In this document: positions 1-8,091 of the stretch, piece by piece | How positions within the stretch are numbered: the first letter of the stretch is position 1 | Layout: each line of letters starts with the position of its first letter | Notes under the pieces: generated by a model | The model's input: the letters and a program-made list of their open reading frames with translations, nothing else | The model's database searches: none | Told to the model about the DNA's origin: nothing | NCBI RefSeq assembly: GCF_023208195.1 | Contig: NZ_CP060034.1 | Span: 3,844,001-3,908,000, forward strand | Length of the DNA: 64,000 bases | Direction of reading: 5' to 3' | Source: Nocardioides sp. InS609-2 | Lineage (GTDB): Bacteria; Actinomycetota; Actinomycetes; Propionibacteriales; Nocardioidaceae | Translations under genes and position numbers: made by a program

Positions 1-107
1 GATTCTGTTACCCAACGGTGGACGAGTCGTGGTTCCCGTGTTGCCCGCCGCAGCCTAGATTTGAGAGGTCAGCAGCAGCATCTGCACGTAAGCCACGGAG
101 CACGCCT

Positions 108-773
108 GTGAGCATCGAGATCAGCATCAACCGGCGTCGCCGCGTCAGCCGCACCCGGCGCATCGCGGTCAACGTGCTGTGCCTCGTCGTGATGCTCGTG
201 GCTCTCGGTTTCATCCTGCCGGCGGCGTTCGGATTCTCGCGCTACGTCATCACCGGCAGCTCGATGGCCGGCACCTACGACCGCGGCTCGGTCGTGTTCG
301 AACAGACCGTCCCGGTCTCCGAGCTCGAGGTGGGCGACACCATCTCCTACGTCCCGCCGGCCGAGTCGGGCGTCACCACCCTGGTCACCCACCGGATCGT
401 CAGCATCAACGGTGACGAGTTCCGCACCCAGGGCGACGCCAACGCCACGCCCGACCCGTGGACCTTCAAGCTCAACACGGCCACGCAACCGCGGGTCGTC
501 GCCTCCATCCCGTACGTCGGCTACGCGTTCATCGCGCTGACCGACCGGGCCACGCGCATCGTCGTCATCGGGGTGCCGGCCGCCATCATCGCCCTGATGA
601 GCATCAGCGAGATGTTCGGCACCGACCGTCGCCGCCGTCGCCGCCCTCGCCAGCCGAAGAGCGTCGTCAGCGCGCCGGTCGCCAGCGCGGGCCCGCACAG
701 TGATGCCGAGATCCCGGCCGCTCGCACGGCGCCCAATTCGCCCGCGCCGTACCACCTCCGCCGCGGGGCCTGA
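108..773 (+). CDS. Signal peptidase I, ER/SipW type
   Basis: Predicted 221-aa membrane serine peptidase of family S26 that cleaves signal peptides outside the membrane. An N-terminal membrane segment at about residues 20-45 follows an Arg-rich cytoplasmic tail. The nucleophile box reads TGSSM, and the second conserved box reads THRIV. The His where bacterial LepB has Lys is the hallmark of the archaeal/ER/SipW branch. A second membrane segment lies near residues 145-175, followed by an Arg- and Pro-rich tail. The GTG start is chosen because it places the Arg-rich tail directly before the first membrane segment. An upstream in-frame ATG would add an unconserved leader. SipW-type enzymes usually process a few dedicated exported proteins encoded nearby, so the substrate genes may lie left of the window. 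Confidence 0.85.
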   Translation: MSIEISINRRRRVSRTRRIAVNVLCLVVMLVALGFILPAAFGFSRYVITGSSMAGTYDRGSVVFEQTVPVSELEVGDTISYVPPAESGVTTLVTHRIVSINGDEFRTQGDANATPDPWTFKLNTATQPRVVASIPYVGYAFIALTDRATRIVVIGVPAAIIALMSISEMFGTDRRRRRRPRQPKSVVSAPVASAGPHSDAEIPAARTAPNSPAPYHLRRGA

Positions 774-797
774 CCCACAGCCTGACCCACACAGCCA

Positions 798-851
798 CCG
801 ACCCCGTCTCCTGGCCCTGGGGTTGTGGGGCGGACCGGGCGACGGGGCCGG
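798..851. terminator. Possible bidirectional terminator hairpin
   Basis: CCGACCCCGTC (798-808) can pair with GACGGGGCCGG (841-851) with one mismatch, enclosing a loop of about 32 bases. It lies between the converging ends of the signal peptidase and response-regulator genes. There is no U-tract, so this is only a candidate. Confidence 0.35.
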
Positions 852-957
852 ATTGCATCGTCACGCTTGGGGTCGTGACGAGGCCGGCTGACTCACTCAC
901 AACGGTAGGCAGTACCACCGAGACCGGGCATGCCTCATATGAGGGACATCCGGGGGC

Positions 958-1635
958 CTACGAGCTGTGCGGTGCGTTCCAGCTCGCGTGGTGCGCGAGC
1001 CCGACGGCGGCCAGCTGGGAGGTGACCTCGAGCTTGGAGAGGATCGACTTCACCTGTGTCCGGACCGTCGCCTCCGACACTGTGCTGTGCGCGGCGATGT
1101 CGCGCACCTGGTTGCCCTCCATGAGCATGCCGAGCACCTCCGACTCGCGGTGCGTGAGGCGGCCCAGGCGCTCATGGAGCTCCTGCACCTCCTTGCGTTC
1201 GTCCCTCCAGAAGCGCACCAACTCGTCGCGCTCCTCCGCCGTGGTGACGGTGCGGCCCTCGGAGATGCGGCGGATGGTGGCGAGGATGTCGTTGAGCGGC
1301 CCGGTCTTGGGCAGCACCTTGCGGGCGCCGTACCTCATGCACAGGCCCCAGCGGGCCCGGTCGGTGCTGCCGGTGACGACCACGACGGCGCCGCCAGCAC
1401 GCGTGACCGGCTCGATGAGCGCCGAGCCGTCGGCGTTGCCGAGGTCGAGGTCGAGCAGCAGGACGGACGGCTTGTAGCGCAGCACGGTCGGGAGCAGCGC
1501 GGTCGCGTTGTGCAGGTCCTTCGGCAGCGGGATGCGACGCACCTCGTGCCCTTCGAGCTCGAGCGCGATCTGCAACGACTCGGCGAAGAGCGCGTGGTCG
1601 TCGATCAGGCAGACGCGTGTCCCCTGTGTGCGCAT
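958..1635 (-). CDS. LuxR/NarL-family response regulator
   Basis: A 225-aa two-component response regulator. The receiver domain (about residues 1-120) shows the acidic pocket IDDH, the phospho-acceptor in LLLDLDLGN, the switch Thr in VVTGS and the conserved Lys in LPKTG. The C-terminal LuxR helix-turn-helix contains LTHRESEVLGMLMEG and VSEATVRTQVKSIL. The ATG is preceded by GGGGAGGG at good spacing, so the longer in-frame extension is rejected. No histidine kinase is adjacent, which makes it an orphan in this window. A decayed relative lies about 200 bp upstream on the other strand. Confidence 0.9.
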   Translation of the reverse strand: MRTQGTRVCLIDDHALFAESLQIALELEGHEVRRIPLPKDLHNATALLPTVLRYKPSVLLLDLDLGNADGSALIEPVTRAGGAVVVVTGSTDRARWGLCMRYGARKVLPKTGPLNDILATIRRISEGRTVTTAEERDELVRFWRDERKEVQELHERLGRLTHRESEVLGMLMEGNQVRDIAAHSTVSEATVRTQVKSILSKLEVTSQLAAVGLAHHASWNAPHSS

Positions 1636-1802
1636 GATCGACCCTCCCCGGACGTCAAGAATGTGGTTCCCACCTACGGGAATGCTACGGGTCAGCACCC
1701 GTGCGCGTCAGCGAACCGCCCAGCGGTGGACCCCGGCATTCGTACGACGCGGCAAGGCGTGATGTGCACACTGGCGCTCGTGCCTGACCCGGCCAGGCCG
1801 CG

Positions 1803-2213
1803 CCGTCGTCCCATGTCGCGGTGCTGGCGCACAGCCGGCTCGTGGGGGAGGCCCTAGCGGCGGCCCTCGGGGCGCGTGGCCTGGTCATCGAACACGTGGA
1901 GTCCCCGGCCACCCGGGCCCCCCATCTGTCCCTGCGCCGGCAGGCTGCCGGCAGCGGCGCCACGGCTGGTCTGGTGGTCGCCGACCTCGACGATCTCGGC
2001 CGGTGGCGCGACGTACTCACCATCGTGGACGAGGCCCTGTTGCCCTGACTGGTGGCCACCGGTTCCGCGGACCAGGTGCGCTGGGATGCCCTGCTCGAAG
2101 TGGGCTGCCGGGGTGTCGTGCCGAGAATCGACGGCCTCGGCTCCCGCACGCGGGCGGGCCGTGAAGACCTGGCGGGCCCTGTCCGCCGGCCAGCGCGACT
2201 TCATCGGCGATGA
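1803..2213 (+). pseudogene. Decayed response-regulator receiver domain
   Basis: Translation reads SSHVAVLAHSRLVGEALAAA, then LVVADLDDL, then an in-frame TGA at 2046-2048. The same frame then continues LVATGSADQVRWDALLEVGC and GVVPRIDG. These blocks align in order with the neighbouring regulator (VCLIDDHALFAESLQIAL, LLLDLDLG, VVVTGSTDRARWGLCMRYGA, KVLPKTG). The phosphorylation Asp region survives, but the Lys is lost and no intact LuxR output domain follows. It is best read as a divergent duplicate killed by a stop codon and truncation. Confidence 0.6.
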
Positions 2214-2486
2214 CTTCGTGGCCTCGGCGCTGGCGCGGATGAGAGTGTCGTACTGGTAGTCGTCACCACCGTGCCCCTCGTGGCCGAGTTATCGATACTC
2301 GCCGTCGTCCGCTCGCTTTGCCTGAATGCAGAGCACCAGCCAGCCGACTGCGTCGGAGCCCGTTTAGGTCCCGGTGAACCGGTGGAAGGTCCCGTCCGGT
2401 CCGGAGCAGCGGCAGCGCAGGCGCGGGGAGGCAATTCCGTCCATGGGTCGCTCTCGTGCCGTAGGCAGGTCGTCAAAAGTCGCGAC

Positions 2487-3086
2487 TCAGCCGTCGCCCA
2501 ACCCCATCGCTCGCAGTACTTGGTCGCAGACCGCGCGCATGCGCTCGATGCTCATGCTGGTGGAGGCGAGGAGAACCTGCAGGGCAAGCCCGTCGATCAT
2601 GGCGATCAGAGCGTTTGCCGCAAGGATCGGGTCGTCCGGAGGGAACAGCCCGGCATCCTGGCCGTCGCGGATGATGCCAGCGACGATACGCCGCCACTCT
2701 CCGTACACGCGCTCGTTGAGCTCCTGCAGTTCTGTGTCGTGCAGGGCTTCGACCCAGAGCTCGGCCCAGACGTGCCAAGCCAGCACGGTGACATCGTCAG
2801 CAGGCAGGTAGGAGTCGATGAACGCTCGAAGTCTTTCCCTGGCATCAGATGCGGCGGTGAGGATGGGGCGTCGCCGGCTCAACGAGCGTTCGAAGTTCCA
2901 TTCGAACGCAGCGTGCATCAACGCTGTCTTGGTCGCGAAGTAGTAGTGCACGGTTCCCGTGCTCGTCCCCGCCCGTCGAGCCACGTCGGCAATGCGCAGC
3001 GACTTGAAACCAAGTTCCGAGACCACCTCGCATGCAGCGGACAAGATTTGCTCTCGTCTTTCGACCTCAACGCTGATTCTGGCCAT
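2487..3086 (-). CDS. TetR/AcrR-family transcriptional regulator
   Basis: A 199-aa repressor-like protein. The N-terminal helix-turn-helix contains EQILSAACEVVSELG, LRIADVARRAGTSTGTVHYY and FATKTALMHAAF, the typical TetR pattern. The C-terminal ligand domain resembles the BetI/TetR_C_6 group. ATG at 3086 is chosen over an upstream TTG because GGGGGA sits just before it. It is divergent from the amino-acid importer genes. CTGAC-NN-GTCAG palindromes occur upstream of its own start and upstream of the acyl-CoA dehydrogenase operon. It therefore most likely represses the catabolic cluster and itself, with a pathway intermediate as inducer (inference). Confidence 0.9.
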   Translation of the reverse strand: MARISVEVERREQILSAACEVVSELGFKSLRIADVARRAGTSTGTVHYYFATKTALMHAAFEWNFERSLSRRRPILTAASDARERLRAFIDSYLPADDVTVLAWHVWAELWVEALHDTELQELNERVYGEWRRIVAGIIRDGQDAGLFPPDDPILAANALIAMIDGLALQVLLASTSMSIERMRAVCDQVLRAMGLGDG

Positions 3087-3135
3087 CTTCGTATCCCCCA
3101 ACTCGATCGACGCGCGGCGTTCGATTCTAGACCGG

Positions 3136-3147
3136 CTGACGGGTCAG
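3136..3147. promoter_or_regulatory. Putative TetR operator (CTGACGGGTCAG)
   Basis: A perfect two-base-centre palindrome in the divergent region between the TetR gene and the importer operon. It has the same half-sites as the palindrome at 6873-6888. Confidence 0.6.
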
Positions 3148-3243
3148 TCAGTCCTGCTGGCCCCGATGGCAGATCGAGGAGCCTTTTGGCGGACATCCCT
3201 TGACAAGAGTAAGGGGATGGCGGCACGCTCCGACACGTCAATA

Positions 3244-3259
3244 ACTGACGAACCAGTCA
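3244..3259. promoter_or_regulatory. Putative second TetR site near the importer start
   Basis: ACTGACGAACCAGTCA has the same TGAC/GTCA half-sites but a wider centre, and lies 17 bp before the GTG of the binding-protein gene. It is a weaker match than the other two sites. A TTGACA -35-like hexamer at 3200-3205 precedes it, but no clear -10 was found. Confidence 0.4.
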
Positions 3260-3275
3260 ACAATGCGGAGGGTCT

Positions 3276-4160
3276 GTGCGAAACGTCAAGACACTTCTTT
3301 TGGCCGTAGCAGCCACGGTCAGCCTGAGCACGCTCGCTGCATGCGGCGGCGACGGGAGCGGCGAGGGTGCGGGCAACGCGAGCGCCGGCAGCTTCGGTGA
3401 GTGCGAGACCTACGGTGAGAAGGGGTCGATCTCCCTCGATCCGATCACCGAGGGTGTCCTGACCGTTCAGACCAACCTGCCGTCGCCGGGGTGGTGGAAG
3501 GGGGAGACCCCGGAGACCACCACGGGCGGGTACGAGTTCTGCCTGGCGGTGAACATCGCCCACCGGGCCGGACTCGACAGTGTCAGGGTGGAAAATGTGT
3601 CGTTCGACGCTTTGGTGGCCGGTCAGACGCAGGGCTACGACATGGCGATGGCACAGATCTCCGTGACGCCGGAGCGTGAAGAGGTGGTCGCCTTCTCCGC
3701 CCCTTACTTCGACTCGAATCTCGGTGTGCTGGCCCCATCCGACACCGAGATCACCGAGGACACGCTCCGCGATGCGGAGATCGGGGTCCAGGTCGGCACG
3801 ACCGCGGTCACGTGGGCACAGAGCACCCTGCAGCCAAGCGAGGAGCCCCAGCTGTTCCAGGACACGACCTCGATGGTGACGGGGGTGAGCTCCGGGATTG
3901 CTGACGCCGTCGTCCAGGACACCGCCATCATGCTGGGATTTGCCAAGAACTCGGGAGGCTCGCTCGAGGTGGTCGGTCAGTTCGAGACCGGTGAGCACTA
4001 TGCGGCGATCTACCCCCAGGACTCGTCGAACGGCGACGCCGTCAGTGGGGCGATCGAGGCCATGCGTGAGGACGGCACGCTGGACAAGCTGTCCGCGACG
4101 TGGCTCGGTCCCGAACTGGGCGGAGACCCGGCTGCTGTGCCGGTATGGACGTTGAAGTGA
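3276..4160 (+). CDS. Polar amino-acid ABC transporter substrate-binding lipoprotein
   Basis: A 294-aa extracellular binding protein (SBP_bac_3-like). The signal peptide ends in a lipobox with Cys23 (TLAACGG). Motifs include FDALVAGQTQGYDMAMAQIS and the SVTPEREEVVAFSAPYF block that marks polar or cationic amino-acid binders of the HisJ/GlnH/ArtJ type. The GTG start follows GGAGGG. It is the first gene of an importer operon overlapping the permease gene. The ligand cannot be fixed from sequence. The amidinohydrolase encoded at the end of this operon makes arginine or a methylarginine the most economical guess. Confidence 0.9.
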   Translation: MRNVKTLLLAVAATVSLSTLAACGGDGSGEGAGNASAGSFGECETYGEKGSISLDPITEGVLTVQTNLPSPGWWKGETPETTTGGYEFCLAVNIAHRAGLDSVRVENVSFDALVAGQTQGYDMAMAQISVTPEREEVVAFSAPYFDSNLGVLAPSDTEITEDTLRDAEIGVQVGTTAVTWAQSTLQPSEEPQLFQDTTSMVTGVSSGIADAVVQDTAIMLGFAKNSGGSLEVVGQFETGEHYAAIYPQDSSNGDAVSGAIEAMREDGTLDKLSATWLGPELGGDPAAVPVWTLK

Positions 4161-5266
4161 GCGGTGCCGTGACCAGTGCCCCACCCAGTGCCGCGGACGT
4201 GTCGGCGCCGCCGACACCTCCGCAGCCGGTGGTGCCGATCGCAGCGGTGGCTTTGGTGCTCACGGTCGCGTGCGGCCTTGCCAGCGCGGCCAGCCTGCGG
4301 TCACTGCACCGGATGCTGAGCGACCCCTCGCTGGTTGTCACGCTCGTGCTCGGGCTGCTCGCCGTCGCTGCACTGTTACCCGTAGTGCCCGCACTGCGGG
4401 CCTTCGGCAGCGCACGCAGCCGCACCCACCATGTGTCCCGAGGGGAGCTCGCCGCAGCGAGGCACGCCGCGGCCACGGGCCGGGAGCACGCGCACACCGG
4501 GATGGGCTATGCCCTGGCGGTGTCGATCCTCGCGGGCCTGGTGTGGTTCGCCACCGCGAGCGATGGCGCCATTACCAGCACCTTCCTGCGCTGGGAGTTC
4601 TTGAAGTCCAGCTTCTGGAATGTGACCGACGCGTTCTGGGTGAATGTCCGGGTCGCTGCGGGTGCGCAGGTGCTGGTGCTCGTCGTCGGCCTACTGATCG
4701 CGGTCATGCGACTACTGCCGGGTCGCGCCGGACGGCCTCTTCGTTGGATCGCGATCGCCTACGTCGACACTTTCCGTGCGATACCCAGCATCATCGTGCT
4801 CTACCTCGTCGGCTTCGGCCTGAAACTTGCGCAAGTGCCGGTGGTCAAGGATCTCTCGCCGGTTTGGCTCGCGGTCATCGCGCTGACGCTGACCTACTCC
4901 GGATACGTGGCCGAGGTCTACCGCGCCGGCATCGAGTCCATCCATCCCAGTCAATGGGCCGCTTCCCGGTCGCTCGGTCTGTCGTACGGCATGACCCTGC
5001 GGACGGTGATCATTCCGCAAGCGATACGCCGCATCGTGCCCCCGCTGCTGAATGACTTCATCGGCCTGCAGAAGGACACAGCCCTCATCGGGGTCATGGG
5101 TGTGACCGACGCCTTCACGCAGGCTCGGCTCTCGGCGTCCAACGCCTTCAACCTGTCACCCGTGATCGTGGTCGCGTTGCTTTTCGTCCTCATCACCATT
5201 CCACAGGCCCGCTTCGTCGACCACTTGATGGCGAGGGAGCACAAGCGCACCGGGAGTTCGTCGTGA
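4145..5266 (+). CDS. Amino-acid ABC transporter permease (HisM/GlnP type)
   Basis: About 373 aa. It has an unusually long N-terminal region with two or three extra membrane segments before the transporter domain. The MetI-like domain occupies about residues 165-365 and carries TFRAIPSIIVLY and the EAA-type coupling loop (ESIHPSQWAASRSLGLSYGM, then VIIPQAIRR). The ATG overlaps the end of the binding-protein gene by 16 bases. A GTG at 4157 overlapping the stop is an alternative start. It is probably the only permease gene, so the transporter would be a homodimer. Confidence 0.9.
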   Translation: MDVEVSGAVTSAPPSAADVSAPPTPPQPVVPIAAVALVLTVACGLASAASLRSLHRMLSDPSLVVTLVLGLLAVAALLPVVPALRAFGSARSRTHHVSRGELAAARHAAATGREHAHTGMGYALAVSILAGLVWFATASDGAITSTFLRWEFLKSSFWNVTDAFWVNVRVAAGAQVLVLVVGLLIAVMRLLPGRAGRPLRWIAIAYVDTFRAIPSIIVLYLVGFGLKLAQVPVVKDLSPVWLAVIALTLTYSGYVAEVYRAGIESIHPSQWAASRSLGLSYGMTLRTVIIPQAIRRIVPPLLNDFIGLQKDTALIGVMGVTDAFTQARLSASNAFNLSPVIVVALLFVLITIPQARFVDHLMAREHKRTGSSS

Positions 5267-6006
5267 CGTTCCTCGAGATCAATGACGTTCAGAAGTTCTA
5301 CGGTGACCACGAGGTGCTCAAGGGAGTCAGCCTCGAGGTCTCGAAGCACGAGGTCGTCTGCCTCATCGGCGCCTCGGGCTCCGGCAAGTCGACGCTGCTG
5401 CGATGCATCAACGCCTTGGAGCCGATTAGCCGAGGCGAGATTCGCGTGGACGGTGACGTCGTCAGCGGACAGGGCGTGGACGTCAACCGATTGCGCCGCA
5501 ACGTCGGCATGGTCTTCCAGTCGTACAACCTCTTCCCCCACATGAGCGTGTTGGCGAACGTCACCCTTGCCCCCCTCAAGGTCGCGGGCCGACCCAGGGC
5601 TGAGGCGGAGAGTCAGGCACTTTCCCTATTGGACCGCGTGGGGATGAAGGACAAGGCCAACGTCTACCCCGACGCGCTCTCCGGCGGCCAGCAACAACGT
5701 GTGGCGATCGTGCGCGCGCTGGCGACGAACCCCCAGGTTCTGCTGCTGGACGAAATCACGGCTGCCCTCGACCCCGAACTCGTCGGCGACGTGCTCGCCA
5801 TTGTTCGTGAGCTCGCTCAGGACGGCCTCACCATGCTCCTGGCCACGCACGAGATGAGTTTCGCGCGCGAGGTCGCCTCGCAGGTCTGCTTCCTGCATCA
5901 GGGCCGCATCCTCGAGAGCGGCAGCGCGCAGCAGATCTTCGAGGATCCACAGGAGGAACGCACCCGTCAGTTCCTCGCCCGAGTGCTCACCGCAGGGAGG
6001 CTGTGA
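5263..6006 (+). CDS. Amino-acid ABC transporter ATP-binding protein (GlnQ/HisP type)
   Basis: A 247-aa ABC ATPase. It shows Walker A GASGSGKST, Q-loop VFQSYNLFPH, signature LSGGQQQR and Walker B VLLLDEITAALDPE, followed by the switch His in ATHEM. Walker B reads DEIT where most family members have DEPT, a mild oddity. The GTG start overlaps the permease stop as GTGA, and the stop overlaps the next gene, so all four genes are translationally coupled. Confidence 0.93.
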   Translation: MTFLEINDVQKFYGDHEVLKGVSLEVSKHEVVCLIGASGSGKSTLLRCINALEPISRGEIRVDGDVVSGQGVDVNRLRRNVGMVFQSYNLFPHMSVLANVTLAPLKVAGRPRAEAESQALSLLDRVGMKDKANVYPDALSGGQQQRVAIVRALATNPQVLLLDEITAALDPELVGDVLAIVRELAQDGLTMLLATHEMSFAREVASQVCFLHQGRILESGSAQQIFEDPQEERTRQFLARVLTAGRL

Positions 6007-6791
6007 TGGTCGCCCTGACGTCTGTCGCGCTCGTCCGTCGTCCCACCGACGATCTCGGCTATGGCATCGTCACGCACATCGACCGCGTGCCCGTGGACGT
6101 CGAGCTAGCCGCTCAGCAGCATGCTGCCTATCGGGCCGCTCTCGCGTCCGCCGGGTGGACGGTGCGCGAAGTGGATCCGGCCCCGGGGTTCCCCGACGCC
6201 ACCTTCGTCGAGGACTCGGTGGTGGTGGTGGACGGCGTCGCTGTCCTGACGCGCAACGGTGCGAAGAGTCGGCGCGGGGAGTTGGCAGGGACCGAGAAGT
6301 CTGTTCGCGAGCTCGGGCTTGACGTCGTTCGCATCGCCGGCCCCGGAACGCTGGACGGAGGCGACGTGCTGCAGGTCGGGACGACCATGTACGTGGGCCG
6401 AGGCGGGCGCACCAACGCGGACGGGATCCGTCAGCTCCGCGAGCATGTTGCCCCGTTGGGCCGCACCGTCGTGCCGGTTCGGCTGCAGGCGGTGCTGCAC
6501 CTGAAGTCCGCCGTGACGGCGCTGCCCGACGGCACGTTCTTGGCGCTAGACAACCTGTTCGAGTCCGGTGCGATTCCGCCGTACCGTCCGGTGGTCGAAG
6601 AGGGCGGCTGTCATGTCGTGCCACTCGGCGGGGACCAGGTGCTGATCAGCGCCAGCGCCCCCCGCACCGTCGAGTGGCTCACGGACCTGGGCTTTACGGC
6701 GCGCGTCGTGGATATCAGCGAGTTCGAGAAGCTCGAGGGTTGTGTGACGTGCCTGAGTGTTTTGATCCCACGACGAGCCGGCGAGGCCTGA
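6006..6791 (+). CDS. Dimethylargininase-like amidinohydrolase (DDAH family)
   Basis: A 261-aa protein of the guanidino-group-modifying superfamily. It shows the substrate loop PDATFVEDS, the TLDGGDVL strand, catalytic His165 in VLHLKSAV and nucleophile Cys249 in EGCVTCLSV. Its length and the spacing of the catalytic residues match bacterial dimethylarginine dimethylaminohydrolases, which convert methylated arginines to citrulline plus an alkylamine. The start overlaps the ATPase stop (TGATG). Placement directly behind an amino-acid importer suggests that the imported compound carries a guanidino group. Related citrulline- or ornithine-forming hydrolases of the superfamily remain possible. Confidence 0.85.
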   Translation: MVALTSVALVRRPTDDLGYGIVTHIDRVPVDVELAAQQHAAYRAALASAGWTVREVDPAPGFPDATFVEDSVVVVDGVAVLTRNGAKSRRGELAGTEKSVRELGLDVVRIAGPGTLDGGDVLQVGTTMYVGRGGRTNADGIRQLREHVAPLGRTVVPVRLQAVLHLKSAVTALPDGTFLALDNLFESGAIPPYRPVVEEGGCHVVPLGGDQVLISASAPRTVEWLTDLGFTARVVDISEFEKLEGCVTCLSVLIPRRAGEA

Positions 6792-6872
6792 ACCCAGCCG
6801 CTGCACTGAATGCCTGTTGCCCCACAGAAGTTTTGGCCATCGGTCGCGATGGGTGAGACTGTCCATTGATTT

Positions 6873-6888
6873 AACTGACGCGTCAGTT
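6873..6888. promoter_or_regulatory. Putative TetR operator (perfect 16-bp palindrome)
   Basis: AACTGACGCGTCAGTT lies 37 bp before the acyl-CoA dehydrogenase start in the only real intergenic gap of the cluster. It shares CTGAC-NN-GTCAG with the site beside the tetR gene. It probably overlaps the promoter of the second operon. Confidence 0.65.
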
Positions 6889-6924
6889 TAGTGTTGATGC
6901 GCTGGCTTCCGATAAGGAGAGAAC

Positions 6925-8091
6925 ATGACTCACATCGTTCGCGATGGCATCGAGCTATCCGAGGAGCAGGTCGAGTTCGTCGCGCTGGCCCGCGACTTCG
7001 CAGAGCGCGAGATCCGGCCACGAGCGCGTGAGGTGGACGAGGCGGACACGCAGTCACCTCTTGACCTGTGGGCGCGGGCCGCCTCGATCGGTCTCTCCGC
7101 CTACATGTTGCCCACGGAGTACGGCGGTGGCGGCGTGACCGACCTGGTCACGCAGTGCCTGGTCCAGCAGGAGCTCTGCTACGGCGACATCGGCATCGGC
7201 AACTTCCTCACCTCGAGCGCGTTCTTCGCTGGGCCTGTGGAGGCCCTTGGAGACGAGGAGCAGAAGAAGCGGTGGCTGACCCCCTTGACCGGCAACAATC
7301 CTCCCGTCACTTCGGTCGCGGTGACCGAGCCGGGCGTGGGGTCGGACTCGGCCTCGTTGAAGACTCGGGCGGTGCGCGAGGGTGACGACTACGTCCTGAA
7401 CGGCCAGAAGACCTGGATCTCCAACGCTCCCTACGCGCAGTGGATCATCGTGTTCGCCACCGTCGACGCAAGCCTGCGCTCCAAGGGCATCACCGCGTTC
7501 CTCGTGGAGCGCGACATGCCCGGCGTGAGCGTCGGACAACCCATGCAGAAGATGGGACAGCGCGGCATCGTCAACGCCGAGGTCTTCCTCGACAACGTGA
7601 GAGTCCCCGTGGAGAACCGCCTCGGCGAGGAGGGCAAGGGCTTCTACGGCCTGATGCGCACCTTCGACGCCTCCCGCATCCTGATCGGCGCCGGCGCCAC
7701 CGGTCTCTCGCGTGCTGCGCTCGACGCGACGATCAAGTACGCCAGCGAGCGCGAGCAGTTCGGCAAGCCGATCATCGAGCACCAGGCGGTAGCCTTCCGG
7801 ATCGCCGACATGGCCGCCAAGACCGACGTCTCTCACCTCGTCACCATGCGCGCAGCGCGGTTGTTCGACCAGGGCGAGTTCGTCGCCGTCGAGTCGGCAA
7901 TCGCCAAGCTGACCGCGTCCGAGAACACCACCTGGGTGACCAACGCTGCCCTCCAGACCCACGGCGGGTGGGGATACTCGCGAGAGTTCCTCGTCGAGAA
8001 GTGGCTGCGCGACGCGAAGCTCGAGGAGATCGAGGAAGGCACCAGCGACATCCAGCGCCTGATCATCTCGCGTGCGGTGCAGCGCCGATGA
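6925..8091 (+). CDS. Acyl-CoA dehydrogenase
   Basis: A 388-aa flavoenzyme that would introduce the alpha,beta double bond into an acyl-CoA. Family signatures are VAVTEPGVGSDSASLKTRA in the middle and QTHGGWGYSREF near the end. The expected catalytic Glu is in LEEIEEGTSDIQRL. The nearest recognisable relatives are the short/branched-chain and glutaryl-CoA-dehydrogenase-like groups rather than long-chain enzymes. AAGGAGAG precedes the ATG. It is the first gene of the second operon, directly behind the operator palindrome. Confidence 0.93.
   Translation: MTHIVRDGIELSEEQVEFVALARDFAEREIRPRAREVDEADTQSPLDLWARAASIGLSAYMLPTEYGGGGVTDLVTQCLVQQELCYGDIGIGNFLTSSAFFAGPVEALGDEEQKKRWLTPLTGNNPPVTSVAVTEPGVGSDSASLKTRAVREGDDYVLNGQKTWISNAPYAQWIIVFATVDASLRSKGITAFLVERDMPGVSVGQPMQKMGQRGIVNAEVFLDNVRVPVENRLGEEGKGFYGLMRTFDASRILIGAGATGLSRAALDATIKYASEREQFGKPIIEHQAVAFRIADMAAKTDVSHLVTMRAARLFDQGEFVAVESAIAKLTASENTTWVTNAALQTHGGWGYSREFLVEKWLRDAKLEEIEEGTSDIQRLIISRAVQRR

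Noticed and set aside
3144..4217. Long open frame on the minus strand opposite the binding-protein gene
   Set aside because: The plus-strand frame has a signal peptide, a ribosome site and family motifs. The minus frame is Arg/His/Gly-rich shadow sequence.
7440..8087. Upstream extension of the acyl-CoA synthetase frame
   Set aside because: It runs inside the acyl-CoA dehydrogenase gene in another frame. The conserved start is the ATG overlapping that gene's stop.
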